A stretch of 64,000 bases of DNA from Thiofilum flexile DSM 14609 (GCF_000380185.1 NZ_KB904816.1:62001-126000); one strand, 5' to 3'; numbered from the stretch's first letter, positions 20,416 to 29,649 are shown. The notes: generated by a model from the letters alone, not told the origin. Program-made: numbers and translations.

Positions 20416-21357
20416 TTATGGAGCCTCTGCTGCTGCTTCAGTTAGCAATGTTTTTAGGTCAACAGAGTATTTTGCTAGTGCTGCTCGGGTTTCATCAGTG
20501 AGAAAAGGATTGTCAATTTTCAGTAGGCGTCGCTCCAGTAGGTGTAGGTTTTTAAGTACATCACGAGTTAGTGGATGAGTCATCAGCAGTTTATGATAGG
20601 AACCATCAGCTACTGCAATTTCTAGGCCATGATAGAGAGCATCGTGCAAAGCTTGATTATTCGGGGCTACAAAGAAGTAGATGGCTAAGGGATAGTAAAG
20701 CAGCAGTGATTGCTCCACCCCAATATCGGGGTATTGAGCAGGGTCTAGCTCTTGATTAATTTCCAAAATACTGCGCGGGTAATAATCGCCACGATTAGCC
20801 TCCAACATGGGCATTAAACTAGAGTATTTCCCCAGAATAACCGGTAGTTTATGTGCTTCTAAGATATTGACATCAGACCAGTTACTCCCTAATAAGGCTC
20901 TAAACCGGGAGAGATCCGCAATGCTTTTGATGGCTTGAAAGGCGGCTTGGCGTTCTTTTCTAATGAGAAATACACGATACCCCAATAGTCCCTGCAACAG
21001 TGGAATGCGCACAGGTAAGAGTTGCTCCTCAAACTCGCGGGAGGTGCCTTGCCATACGACATTCACAAACTCTGGACTGCTAACAATACGTGCAGCAACC
21101 GGCGGGAGAGAGGCGGGAGTGACTTCAATCGTATAAGGATAGCCACTTTTTTCTAGCGCTAGTTTTAATAGGGCAAAATAGAGAATTTTGTCTATATCGG
21201 TATTAGGGAGCTGGGTAATACGGACTACTAGCTTGTTTTTTGCAAGTGTAGTGGGTTCTGGTTCGGAGGCTATTCCCTGATGAGACCAGCTAATCCCTAG
21301 CAGTAGGCTAAATAGAGTCAGTAGAGTTAAGTACACGGCAGGGTATTTAGTGGACAT
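20416..21357 (-). CDS. Periplasmic solute-binding-like protein, paralogue 1
   Basis: The 313-residue protein has a signal peptide (about 1-30). The remainder resembles bacterial extracellular solute-binding family 3 proteins: KLVVRITQLPNTDIDKIL and YFALLKLALEKSGYPY at the start, then ILEINQELDPAQYPDIGVEQ. It shares long blocks with the adjacent upstream gene, including RIPLLQGLLGYRVFLIRKE and LLYYPLAIYFFVAP. No permease or ATPase genes are nearby, so a sensory role feeding the neighbouring histidine kinase is more likely than transport. GGGAG precedes the ATG by about 8 bases. The start overlaps the upstream gene by 11 bases. Confidence 0.75.
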   Translation of the reverse strand: MSTKYPAVYLTLLTLFSLLLGISWSHQGIASEPEPTTLAKNKLVVRITQLPNTDIDKILYFALLKLALEKSGYPYTIEVTPASLPPVAARIVSSPEFVNVVWQGTSREFEEQLLPVRIPLLQGLLGYRVFLIRKERQAAFQAIKSIADLSRFRALLGSNWSDVNILEAHKLPVILGKYSSLMPMLEANRGDYYPRSILEINQELDPAQYPDIGVEQSLLLYYPLAIYFFVAPNNQALHDALYHGLEIAVADGSYHKLLMTHPLTRDVLKNLHLLERRLLKIDNPFLTDETRAALAKYSVDLKTLLTEAAAEAP

Positions 21358-22315
21358 AGTTCAGCTCCCGTATACTAGAAATACGCTGTGGATTGACTCC
21401 ATAACGGGCTAAAGCGGCACGAGTATCATCTGTTAAAAAGGGATTGTCTATTTCTATAAGATGACGCTGAGGCAGATTTAACGTTTTAAATATATTCTGA
21501 GTCATGGGGTGAGTGGCGAGGAGTTCGTTATAAGAACCATCCGCCATGGCTCTTTCTAGGCCATTTTGTAATGCATCACGCAGTACGATTTGTCCGGGGG
21601 CTACAAAAAAATAAATAGCCAGTGGGTAGTGTAAGAGGAGGGATTGTTCGATTCCAACAGTAGGATATCGAGTCTCATCTAGCTGTTGATTAATTTCAAA
21701 AATACTTCGTGGATAATAATCGCCCCGACTCGACATGAGCATTGAGACTAGATTGGTATAAATACCCTCCACCACGGGTAGGTTTTTCGCTCGCATAATA
21801 GCCACATCGGACCAGCCTCGACCCAGCAGTGCTTTAAATTGAGCGAGATTGTCCAGTGTTTTGACTTCATTCCAGATAGGTTGATCCTCTTTGCGAATAA
21901 GGAACACTCTATAACCCACCATCCCCCGTAGTAAAGGAATACGCACCGGCAATAATTGCGCCTCAATTTCTTTTGAGGTGCCTATCCAGCCAATATTGAC
22001 CAAGTCGGGATGGGTTATGATGCGATGAAAGTGGGTGGTGGCGGAGACTGGAGTAATCTTAATCTCATAAGGATGCCCGCTTTTTTGTAGTGCGAGTTCT
22101 AGTAAAGAGAAATAGATGTCCGTTTTGATGTCAATATTGGGTTGTTGTGAGAGTCGTATCTGGAGTTTAGTCTTAACATCGGGGGGCGGTGTGACTGCAG
22201 CGGTATCCACCATATCTGCCTTCGCTAATGGCGGGATTAGGCCAAAAAATAAGAGCAGGGTTATTATGAGAATAACAGGGCGGATAGATGGTTGCATATT
22301 TATTAAAGCCCTCAT
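21347..22315 (-). CDS. Periplasmic solute-binding-like protein, paralogue 2
   Basis: The 322-residue protein has a signal peptide (hydrophobic core VILIITLLLFFGLIPPLA). It is a tandem duplicate of the gene that follows, with matching segments KLQIRLSQQPNIDIKTDIYF, RIPLLRGMVGYRVFLIRKE, SRGDYYPRSIFEINQQLDE and LLLHYPLAIYFFVAPG. It lies 31 bases after the hybrid kinase gene, in one apparent operon. It probably binds a small periplasmic ligand and signals to the kinase. A Met at 22297 is an alternative start. The ligand is unknown. Confidence 0.75.
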   Translation of the reverse strand: MRALINMQPSIRPVILIITLLLFFGLIPPLAKADMVDTAAVTPPPDVKTKLQIRLSQQPNIDIKTDIYFSLLELALQKSGHPYEIKITPVSATTHFHRIITHPDLVNIGWIGTSKEIEAQLLPVRIPLLRGMVGYRVFLIRKEDQPIWNEVKTLDNLAQFKALLGRGWSDVAIMRAKNLPVVEGIYTNLVSMLMSSRGDYYPRSIFEINQQLDETRYPTVGIEQSLLLHYPLAIYFFVAPGQIVLRDALQNGLERAMADGSYNELLATHPMTQNIFKTLNLPQRHLIEIDNPFLTDDTRAALARYGVNPQRISSIRELNYVH

Positions 22316-22346
22316 GCCTGGTTTAAAACCCCTACATTGTCGCGGT

Positions 22347-24236
22347 TTAGGTGGGGGTATTCAGTAAACGACTGAGTACACGAGCCAAATGTTTACGCGA
22401 AAACGGTTTTTGTAACAGTATTACACCTTCATCAAGGCGAGCATTATGAATGATAGCATTTTCTGTGTAACCTGACATAAAAGCCACTTTAAAATAAGGG
22501 CGCTCGGCCTCTAATAAACTCGCGAGGGCACGCCCATTTAATTTCCCCGGTAAGGTAATATCTAGTAAAGCCGCATCAATATGGGGATGACTATGAAACA
22601 GTGCGAGTGCAGTATCCGCTTCCGGTGCGGTAATGACCTGAATATTCATATCCATCAGTTGAGCTTTAACGACCTCTAATACTAGTGGATCATCCTCAAC
22701 CACTAATAGGCAATATCCCGTAAAATTAGGCATGATAGCCGATACACGTTCTACAGCAGGTTTGGCAGTGAGTGCTTGGGTATAGCGTGGTAGATAGAGT
22801 TTAACCGTTGTCCCCTGAGCCTCCTCGCTATAGATTTTAATATGCCCCCCCGATTGTTTAGCAAACCCATAAGCCATAGAAAGACCTAGCCCCGATCCTT
22901 TTCCAATAGGCTTGGTAGTGAAATAAGGCTCAAAAGCCCGTGCCACGGTTTCCTTACTCATACCCATACCATTATCACTAATCGCAAAACACACATATTG
23001 CCCGGAGGTGACATCGCCTTCTTGTAGGCAATAATCAATATCTAGCCACGTATTCCTGACTTCAATGGTTAAATTACCACCATTCGGGAGCGCATCGCGA
23101 GCATTGAGTGCTAAATTTAATAACACGGTTTCTAATGCCTGCCGATCCGCAAAACAGTGCCACAGCCCACTACTGATCACGAATTCAAGTGCATATTGTT
23201 CACCTAAAGCACGCCTTAAGAGGTTTTCCATATTATGAAAGAGTTCACCGGCTAGAATAGGGGTGGGTTCAAGGGGTTGATTACGCGAATAAGCCAGTAA
23301 TTGTGCAGTAAGCTTGCTACCCTTATCCGTCGCTCCATGCGCCATAGTGAGTAGTTTTTTCCCACGCTCACTGTGCTCCATACTTTCTAGTAATTCTAAG
23401 CTGCCCATAATAATTGCCAGAATATTATTAAAGTCATGAGCTACCCCACCGACTAATTGCCCGATGGCAGATAACCGCTCTGAGTGACGTAATTGTTGCG
23501 TCATTTTTTTAGTCAGTGCTTGTGCCTCGGATAGTTCCTGTAAATGGGCGCGGCTAGTATTCAAAATATGGTTAGCAGACAAGGCCATCGTGGTAATTTC
23601 ATTATTAGCCTTCGCAATCCGCTTGGGCAAAGGAAAAGGCTCCGGTTGACGTGGGTCAACGGCTGTGAGGCATTGATTCAGGGCTTTGAGGGGAGTGGTG
23701 AGTCCCCAGTAAAATAAATACAGTAAGAGCGCTGTGAGTAATACATTTTTGAGAATACCGATGGCGACTACATTGAGAGAGCGGCGGTAAAAATCTTGTA
23801 AAATCGTATTATTATGCACTTCAATACTGAGCTTACCGACATAGATACGGGTTTTTGATTCTGTGAGTGGAATGTCATAGACCTTATAAGGCGCGGTGAA
23901 GAAGCGGGTCACATGATCAAAGAAAGGGAATTTAGGGGGGCGGGTCAGGTGGGCAATTCTGACATTCCGATCATCGGTGATAGTTACCGAGGTGATAAAT
24001 TCATAGATCATCAAGGGTTGCGCCGCTTCTAGGGCAAGGCCTTTATCTAGTTGAAAAGCCGCTTGCATGGCTGCTGCTGAGGCAACTGCTAGAATATTTT
24101 GGATAAAATGCGTATTGCGTGGGGATTCATCTGTAAAATCTTGAGTGATTTGAATAGCACTCGTAATAAGTCCTAGCGATACTGCAATAGCCAATCCATA
24201 GCGGGTAAGAGTGAGTGCAATGGTACGTTTTTTCAT
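22347..24236 (-). CDS. Hybrid sensor histidine kinase with C-terminal receiver
   Basis: The 629-residue protein starts with a membrane segment (about 10-30), a periplasmic sensor loop (about 31-160), and a second membrane segment (about 168-188) leading into a HAMP-like linker. The HisKA box is GGVAHDFNNILAIIMGSLE (His at about 268). The ATPase domain carries NLALNARDALPNGG, ISDNGMGMS and GKGSGLGLSMAYG. The receiver (about 510-625) has Asp in LLDITLPG and Lys in LQKPFS. It probably passes phosphate from its own receiver to the Hpt protein encoded in the same block. The short periplasmic loop suggests sensing through the adjacent solute-binding proteins. Confidence 0.93.
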   Translation of the reverse strand: MKKRTIALTLTRYGLAIAVSLGLITSAIQITQDFTDESPRNTHFIQNILAVASAAAMQAAFQLDKGLALEAAQPLMIYEFITSVTITDDRNVRIAHLTRPPKFPFFDHVTRFFTAPYKVYDIPLTESKTRIYVGKLSIEVHNNTILQDFYRRSLNVVAIGILKNVLLTALLLYLFYWGLTTPLKALNQCLTAVDPRQPEPFPLPKRIAKANNEITTMALSANHILNTSRAHLQELSEAQALTKKMTQQLRHSERLSAIGQLVGGVAHDFNNILAIIMGSLELLESMEHSERGKKLLTMAHGATDKGSKLTAQLLAYSRNQPLEPTPILAGELFHNMENLLRRALGEQYALEFVISSGLWHCFADRQALETVLLNLALNARDALPNGGNLTIEVRNTWLDIDYCLQEGDVTSGQYVCFAISDNGMGMSKETVARAFEPYFTTKPIGKGSGLGLSMAYGFAKQSGGHIKIYSEEAQGTTVKLYLPRYTQALTAKPAVERVSAIMPNFTGYCLLVVEDDPLVLEVVKAQLMDMNIQVITAPEADTALALFHSHPHIDAALLDITLPGKLNGRALASLLEAERPYFKVAFMSGYTENAIIHNARLDEGVILLQKPFSRKHLARVLSRLLNTPT

Positions 24237-24338
24237 GGGTCAAGCCAGACTGCATCGTCAGTTTTGGCAAGGCAGTAAAATATTACAGGTATTATTCTAT
24301 CGACTCTCTGGACTGGTGTACAATTTCCACCGGAATCT

Positions 24339-24473
24339 AAGTACTTGAGCAAAAGTAATCTGATCTTTCCTCCGCAGCCGTTAATACATCCTTGTACATT
24401 ACAAGGCAGCATTCTTGCTGCCTAGGCTGTCCTAGGAAGATAGGGGGATCGGCTTACTTTTGAGTGCCTACTT
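24339..24473 (+). repeat. Dispersed structured element, copy 1 (divergent form)
   Basis: This copy lies between the divergent kinase and antiporter genes. Outer arms AAAAGTAATCTGATC (24351-24365) and GATCGGCTTACTTTT (24447-24461) pair at 13 of 15 positions. The core carries hairpins CTTGTA/TACAAG and GGCAGC/GCTGCC. The second stem differs from the GGCGGC/GCCGCC of the other copies by a paired change on both sides, which supports a conserved fold. It is the most diverged copy. Confidence 0.8.
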
Positions 24474-24572
24474 ATAAATATTAAACCATACTATTTTCTT
24501 TACTTTTTTCAGACTATCTATCTTGCATCAGAATCATCATTTCGCTTGGCTTATTCAACAAGGGAGGTTTAT

Positions 24573-25652
24573 ATGCCAAAAATAGGGTTAGGTTTACCGT
24601 GGTGGACTATAGCAATGCCAGTGTTGGCGTGGATAGCCCTAGGTAGCCTAGTGATGTTTCCAGGCGTATTTGCCACAATTTTTAGCATTATGGGGTTGTT
24701 TGGTGGGGTGCTGGCGGCGGTTTACCATGCTGAAATCATTGCGCATCGGGTTGGGGAGCCTTTAGGTACTTTAGTGTTAGCCATTGCAGTCACCATCATT
24801 GAGGTGGCCTTGATTGTGGCCTTAATGTTTAGTGCCGATGCTCCGGTGTCAGCCTTACCGCGTGATACCGTGTTTGCCTCGGTAATGATTATTCTCAATG
24901 GTCTGATTGGCTTATGTTTACTCATGGGGGGGAGTCGTTTCGGGGAGCAATATTTTGGCTCGTATGGCGTGCTGGCGGCATTAGTAACCTTAGTAGCCAT
25001 TGTAGTGCTCACGTTAATTTTACCTAATTACACCACCTCGCAATATGGGCCGGTTTATAATGAGCAGCAGTTAATATTTGTCGCCTTAGTATCCTTAATT
25101 CTCTATGGCATTTTTATCTTTGTGCAAACCGTGCGCCATCGTAATTATTTCATTTATCAGTCAGATGAAAAGACCGAGCAGCATTCTAAACCGACTAATC
25201 AGGCGGCACTACTGAGCTTAGGATTATTATTAGTGTGTTTAGGAGCCGTGGTATTATTAGGGTCAAACTTGTCGCCTACCATTGAGTCACTGATTAATGC
25301 TTGGGGCGCACCTAAGGCATTGGTGGGGGTGATTATTGCTATGGTGGTCTTATTGCCAGAAAGCATTGCTGCCCTCCAAGCGGCTCGCGCGAATCGGCTA
25401 CAGACTAGTCTGAATCTCGCGCTAGGGTCAGCACTAGCGACCATTGGCTTAACTATTCCTACCGTGGCGATTATTTCAATTGCTAATGGCTGGACTTTAA
25501 TGCTAGGGATTGATGCTAAATCAACGGTCTTATTAATCTTAACTCTGTTTATTGTTTCCTTATCTTTAGGCACAGGACGTACTACCATTATGCAGGGGGT
25601 GGTGCATTTAGTGATTTTTGCGGTGTATTTATTTATGACTATTGTACCTTGA
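24573..25652 (+). CDS. Calcium/proton (cation/H+) antiporter, ChaA-like
   Basis: I chose ATG 24573 because AGGGAGG lies 5 bases ahead; the longer frame would begin at a TTG. The 359-residue integral membrane protein has about 11 hydrophobic helices. The two CaCA exchanger signature regions are visible as AEIIAHRVGEPLGTLVLAIA with TIIEVALI in the first half, and VVLLPESIAALQAARANRL with GSALATIGLTIP in the second. Length and motifs match ChaA-type Ca2+(Na+)/H+ exchangers, which export cations in exchange for protons under alkaline or salt stress. Confidence 0.9.
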   Translation: MPKIGLGLPWWTIAMPVLAWIALGSLVMFPGVFATIFSIMGLFGGVLAAVYHAEIIAHRVGEPLGTLVLAIAVTIIEVALIVALMFSADAPVSALPRDTVFASVMIILNGLIGLCLLMGGSRFGEQYFGSYGVLAALVTLVAIVVLTLILPNYTTSQYGPVYNEQQLIFVALVSLILYGIFIFVQTVRHRNYFIYQSDEKTEQHSKPTNQAALLSLGLLLVCLGAVVLLGSNLSPTIESLINAWGAPKALVGVIIAMVVLLPESIAALQAARANRLQTSLNLALGSALATIGLTIPTVAIISIANGWTLMLGIDAKSTVLLILTLFIVSLSLGTGRTTIMQGVVHLVIFAVYLFMTIVP

Positions 25653-25724
25653 ATACTCACGAATACTGGTCTCTGCATGGGAGCAGGTTATAATGCCACC
25701 CCGTTTGGTTCAAGGTAGTAGATT

Positions 25725-26477
25725 ATGAAAATTTATCCGGCAAGTACTCAATCGCTCTTAGATCGAGCCACTGAGGTCAGTGGGTTCGGCTTTGATATTA
25801 TTTACGACGCTCAGTTAGCGGTCAGTTCCAGCGTTAAAATGGCGGGTAAAGAAGGGCGCGAGCGGCATGAGATTGTCCTGCGCCAACCGGGGTTAGATGA
25901 AAATAATTATCTCATTGCTTGGCAAGCTGCTTTTGTGCTGCATCAATACCAAATGCCCGAAACTGAGCGTGCCAATTTAGCACCTAATCGCCCGGTACTC
26001 GCTCAAGTCAAAGGTGAACTATTAGCCTTACATCCGGGTATTCCTTTAGCTCAGCGCGAGCCTTTTGCTGAGCATGTGATTGGGGGGATTTTGTCACAAT
26101 TGCGCTCGGTTCCGATTGGTTTGCTGATTGATATTGAATTACAACGTAACTACCCCGAACTGCATCAGCTTCAGCAAGCGGCCTTAATTCAGCAAGTAGT
26201 AGAGCATATTGCTTGCCTGCAAATGACTAAAGCCATGTTTCCCGAAAAGCTACTGCGTGCCAATCAAGTGATGAATGCCGCCCAAGCATTAATGGTCGCA
26301 ACACTGTTTGAAATACCCGATATTTTTGCCCCTTATCGGACGGTAGGTATGGAGGCGGCGGCAGCTTTACTCCTAGAAAGCTGTCTGCATCAAGTGTTTG
26401 ATGAAACCCAAGATCAAGCACTCATTGATTTCTGGGCACGGGCTTTAGATATAGAAGACTGGTATCGCTGGGGCTAG
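25725..26477 (+). CDS. Conserved-looking hypothetical protein
   Basis: I do not recognise this 250-residue protein. It has no signal peptide or membrane segment. It is mostly helical, with RHEIVLRQPGLDENNYLIAW early on and a DIEDWYRWG C-terminus. A good -10 box TATAAT at 25689-25694 lies about 30 bases before the ATG, without a convincing -35. Codon use matches its neighbours. It lies between the antiporter and hemerythrin genes with ordinary spacing. A His-rich or metal motif was looked for and not found. Confidence 0.7.
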   Translation: MKIYPASTQSLLDRATEVSGFGFDIIYDAQLAVSSSVKMAGKEGRERHEIVLRQPGLDENNYLIAWQAAFVLHQYQMPETERANLAPNRPVLAQVKGELLALHPGIPLAQREPFAEHVIGGILSQLRSVPIGLLIDIELQRNYPELHQLQQAALIQQVVEHIACLQMTKAMFPEKLLRANQVMNAAQALMVATLFEIPDIFAPYRTVGMEAAAALLLESCLHQVFDETQDQALIDFWARALDIEDWYRWG

Positions 26478-26583
26478 ATTTATGGCATGCTACGACTATT
26501 AACCCTACAGGTTTTAGGCGTAAAACTTGCATGGGAATTCAATGATTGTTCGTTTTTGAATCTTTCATGGAAGGAGTTGCATT

Positions 26584-27138
26584 ATGCACAAAATTCTAGC
26601 TGGTCTACACCAAGATCATATCAATCTCGCTCATTTATTGGGTCTATTGGAGGAGCAGGTAAAGCATTTAGCTGCTGGAGATGATGCAAATCTTAGTTTA
26701 ATTTTGGATATTGCTGATTATATTGGGCGCTATTCTGATTATGTGCATCATCCCAAAGAAGATAAGGTGTACGAGGTATTAACCCAATGCACGGCTGAGG
26801 GCGCAGACACGGTTACGACCCTACTGACCCAACATCATCAACTTCCACAAGATACCCTAAGCTTCCAAGCCTTGATTCAAGGGGTCTTATATGATGATGC
26901 GATTGTGTTGCGCGATGATTTGGTGAGTAAAATCAATACCTTTATTAGAGCGCAAAAGCAGCATATGGATTTAGAAGAGGGTATTGTGTTTCCTTTGATT
27001 AATGCCAATCTTAAACCTAAGCAGTGGTCAGCACTGGAAGATATCATTTTAAATGATGACGATCCCCTATTTGGTGCAAAGGTATTAGAGCGCTACGAGC
27101 AGTTATACGCGGTTTTAAACGCTAGAGTCAGTGCTTGA
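26584..27138 (+). CDS. Hemerythrin domain-containing protein
   Basis: The 184-residue helical-bundle protein carries the histidine and acidic ligands of a di-iron hemerythrin cation-binding domain: LHQDHINL near the N-terminus, SDYVHHPKEDKVYEVL, LTQHHQLPQD and KQHMDLEEGIVFPL. It probably binds oxygen, nitric oxide or iron in the cytoplasm; the YtfE/DnrN group is one relative but lacks the extra N-terminal domain here. GGAGTTGC lies just before the ATG. A palindromic hairpin follows the stop. Confidence 0.88.
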   Translation: MHKILAGLHQDHINLAHLLGLLEEQVKHLAAGDDANLSLILDIADYIGRYSDYVHHPKEDKVYEVLTQCTAEGADTVTTLLTQHHQLPQDTLSFQALIQGVLYDDAIVLRDDLVSKINTFIRAQKQHMDLEEGIVFPLINANLKPKQWSALEDIILNDDDPLFGAKVLERYEQLYAVLNARVSA

Positions 27139-27142
27139 TTTT

Positions 27143-27190
27143 CACCTCAATAGCAACCTGAGCGGCTTGATCGCGATCAGGTTGCAGGTG
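27143..27190. terminator. Probable bidirectional terminator hairpin
   Basis: CACCT (27143-27147) pairs with AGGTG (27186-27190), and inside it GCAACCTGA (27153-27161) pairs exactly with TCAGGTTGC (27177-27185). It sits between the convergent hemerythrin gene and the secreted protein gene. There is no long T-run, so the terminator role is inferred from position. Confidence 0.55.
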
Positions 27191-27199
27191 GGGAGAGTA

Positions 27200-27727
27200 T
27201 TAGCGGCAGGAACGAGTAGGCAGCTTGCTTAAGGTAATGCTATTAATGCGCCCTGTGCCATAGTCGGTCATGAGGGCAGCATTGAGGCGAATGTTGACGT
27301 CTTCACCACAACCACTCCAGCCGATAGTTTGGTCCACTTTGGTGAAAGTATTGCGTACATTGATCTTTTTGGCGGTGCTTAGGTCGCCGGCAAAAAATAC
27401 TTCCGAGGTTAAGAGTGCCGGGGTGCTGCTACCTTTATAGGTGACAGTGGGTAGTCCCACTTGTACGCCACGGGGTACTTTAACCGGAATGCTAATGGCG
27501 CAATTGCTGCGGTCATTGCCTCTGGTGCGCCAGCTAGTAAAGGCCATGATAATCTCACTATTACCACTGCTTTTTACCGAAGCAGCCGCGCATTCACTGC
27601 CCGCAAAATCAATGGATTTGGTTTGAATGTAATTAGCCGCTTGTGCTGGAGGAACTAGGGCTAGGGCGAATGAGCTAAAGCCTAGAGAGGCGATGAGGGT
27701 GGCCCAGGAAAAAAGTGACGATTTCAT
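27200..27727 (-). CDS. Secreted protein, possibly DUF4360-like
   Basis: The 175-residue product has a clear signal peptide (cleavage near PPAQAA|NYIQ). The mature part contains four cysteines (AGSECAAAS, RSNCAIS, SGCGED, TRSCR), suited to disulfides in the periplasm or outside. The layout G-x-C..., R-x-x-C-x-I-x-x-x-VP-x-G and W-x-x-CG resembles DUF4360 secreted proteins, but this is a recollected pattern. AAGGAGT precedes the ATG. Function unknown. Confidence 0.7.
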   Translation of the reverse strand: MKSSLFSWATLIASLGFSSFALALVPPAQAANYIQTKSIDFAGSECAAASVKSSGNSEIIMAFTSWRTRGNDRSNCAISIPVKVPRGVQVGLPTVTYKGSSTPALLTSEVFFAGDLSTAKKINVRNTFTKVDQTIGWSGCGEDVNIRLNAALMTDYGTGRINSITLSKLPTRSCR

Positions 27728-27847
27728 ACCATATACTCCTTGTAATGTGATTACCGTGTCGATGTATTCACTATCCCATATTCAAAGCACCTATGCTGTA
27801 ATAAAAATCACGCTCGTGCTGTGATAGTAATCACAAGGTGGGGGAAA

Positions 27848-28414
27848 CTATCGAGATCTGAATTGGATTAACTTTGTTTGATAATAGGCTGCTTCATCAC
27901 ATCGCTTGAGCAAATCTAGTATGCGGTTATATTGATCACCAAATATTGTTGGCTGTTGCTGATACAGGGAAGCAAAGATAGCAAATGCATTTTTTAGATA
28001 AAGTCCAGCAGCCAGAGGCTGCCATTTAAGTAAACTTTGACTAAACACGACATAGCACACACCTAGATTAGATAAGTTTAAATTTGAGTTAGGTGAGTCC
28101 GCTGATAGCTGCTTATATAAGGTAATAGATTTTTGAAAGAGTACTTTAGCTAGGATACGCTGTGAAATACTAGTACTCCTCTCACTCAATAAGAGTGCTA
28201 AATTCTTGAGTGTATGGGCAAGGCAACGTTGATAGGTCTGAGGTTGGTGCTCTGAAAGCTCCTGATAAAGTTTTGAAGCCTTTTGATGGAGTAAGTCAGC
28301 TTTCTCTGTCTGATATAAGTTTTTTTCTTGTAAAGAATTGGCATACTCAAGTAATTGCTCTGGTATTTGTCCAGACTGTAATTCTTTTTCGAGTGTCTCA
28401 CAGATTTTGGGCAT
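27848..28414 (-). CDS. TPR-like hypothetical protein
   Basis: The 188-residue protein is helical with repeated pair-of-helices periodicity (LHQKASKLYQELSEHQPQTY, KVLFQKSITLYKQLSADSP, LYLKNAFAIFASLYQQQP), the look of degenerate tetratricopeptide repeats. There is no signal peptide. Such proteins are usually scaffolds for other proteins. The region is AT-richer than neighbouring genes. No partner is evident, and the function is unknown. Confidence 0.6.
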   Translation of the reverse strand: MPKICETLEKELQSGQIPEQLLEYANSLQEKNLYQTEKADLLHQKASKLYQELSEHQPQTYQRCLAHTLKNLALLLSERSTSISQRILAKVLFQKSITLYKQLSADSPNSNLNLSNLGVCYVVFSQSLLKWQPLAAGLYLKNAFAIFASLYQQQPTIFGDQYNRILDLLKRCDEAAYYQTKLIQFRSR

Positions 28415-28693
28415 ACGCTCCGCATCTAATTCAAAATTAATTTTAGTGCTCCTTATTTTTTAACATAACTTTTATATTTACTAAAGAATATACCAAGAAG
28501 GTATCTAATACCCTCATAGGTAGTATTAACAGTACCATTGACAAAACAAGTTGTAATTAATGTTATAGGGTCAAGTGGCAAGTTCGGACGCAGGGGGACT
28601 CCAAATGGGAAAAACAGCATTAATCAGTATAGAATAGGTTGATATAAACCTCAAGTTAATCATAAGAGTTTTCTCGCGCCTGGCATTGATCCG

Positions 28694-29398
28694 CTACCAT
28701 TTTTTGGTGGGTACTTTCTGATACAAGCCCTCTACCACCTTAGGCGGCTTTTGCATTAAACGCTCAGGCTGACTCCACGTTTTGCCGCCGTCTTGTGTGT
28801 AATAGGCAAACCAAAGGGTCTGTCTTTGTCCCGGATCATCTGCATAATCAATATCGGCTTCGGTATAAAGAATACCCTTACCTAGCTCGTTGATATTAAA
28901 GCTATAAGGGGTGCTGAATTCCATTTTCCAGCCGCCACGATTCAGATCTTCTGGGGTCGCTAGCGTGATACAGTGCATACTCGGATTAGCGCTACTTTGA
29001 TCTAACAGCAATAACTCTAAGGGGCCAGGGCCTTCGGAGGTAATCATATAAAATAAGGCGGAGTGCTTTAAATTGGGGGTGGTATAGATGTCTAAAATAC
29101 TTGATCCACCGCCTAATACATAACCATTCGTAGGCGCTGAGGTAAACAGAATCAGGCCACCCCCTGCGACCGAGCTAGAGCCTATCGTAAAGGGCAGGGG
29201 TTTCTGGTTGAGGGCATACGTTTCAATACGTTTAAGCTGTTGATAACGCTGATAAGCCTGTGCAGCTTGGGGAATCGGTGTCCCACAGCCCACCCCATAA
29301 TTGGTAAACTCTTGAGCCAATTGCTCTGCTAAATCTTCATCATTCGCCCCTGCCAACATAGGTAAGGCTAAGCTCAGTGCTAATAGTAAGTGTTTCAT
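28694..29398 (-). CDS. Secreted hypothetical protein
   Basis: The product has 234 residues with a signal peptide (MKHLLLALSLALPMLAGA). The rest includes VGCGTPIPQAAQAYQRYQQL and a C-terminal YYTQDGGKTWSQPERL stretch that resembles an Asp-box of sialidase/BNR-type beta-propeller repeats, though one motif is too little to assign the fold. Probably periplasmic or extracellular. GGAAAGGACTC lies before the ATG. I do not recognise the family. Confidence 0.7.
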   Translation of the reverse strand: MKHLLLALSLALPMLAGANDEDLAEQLAQEFTNYGVGCGTPIPQAAQAYQRYQQLKRIETYALNQKPLPFTIGSSSVAGGGLILFTSAPTNGYVLGGGSSILDIYTTPNLKHSALFYMITSEGPGPLELLLLDQSSANPSMHCITLATPEDLNRGGWKMEFSTPYSFNINELGKGILYTEADIDYADDPGQRQTLWFAYYTQDGGKTWSQPERLMQKPPKVVEGLYQKVPTKKW

Positions 29399-29481
29399 AG
29401 TGAGTCCTTTCCTCTAGTATTTCGAGTTTAGACGCCAGAAGGCTTAAAATATTCGCACTGAGCCAATAAATAATGCACAGC

Positions 29482-29649
29482 TTAATAACGCTGTTTAGTA
29501 AATAAAGTGTTTAGGCGTTGTTGCCAATGTACTTCACGCTGCTGTCGCTGTGTGGGATAGGGGCGATGAATAATACGCAGCGCTAGCAAAGGGGGGATGT
29601 GAGAGTGCAAAGCGGTAGATTGTGGGATAGTAGTGGGTAAAGTGAGCAT
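29482..29649 (-). CDS. Small basic ORF (55 aa)
   Basis: A short open frame runs from ATG at 29649 to TAA at 29482, with AAGGAAA about 7 bases before the ATG. The product is basic, ending REVHWQQRLNTLFTKQRY, and has no signal peptide or membrane segment. It lies alone in a 554-base divergent gap. Only the ribosome-binding site and open frame support it; it could be chance. Confidence 0.35.
   Translation of the reverse strand: MLTLPTTIPQSTALHSHIPPLLALRIIHRPYPTQRQQREVHWQQRLNTLFTKQRY

Noticed and set aside
25199-25678. 159-codon antisense frame over the cation antiporter
   Set aside because: Mirror of a strongly conserved transporter sequence with no ribosome-binding site or recognisable domain.
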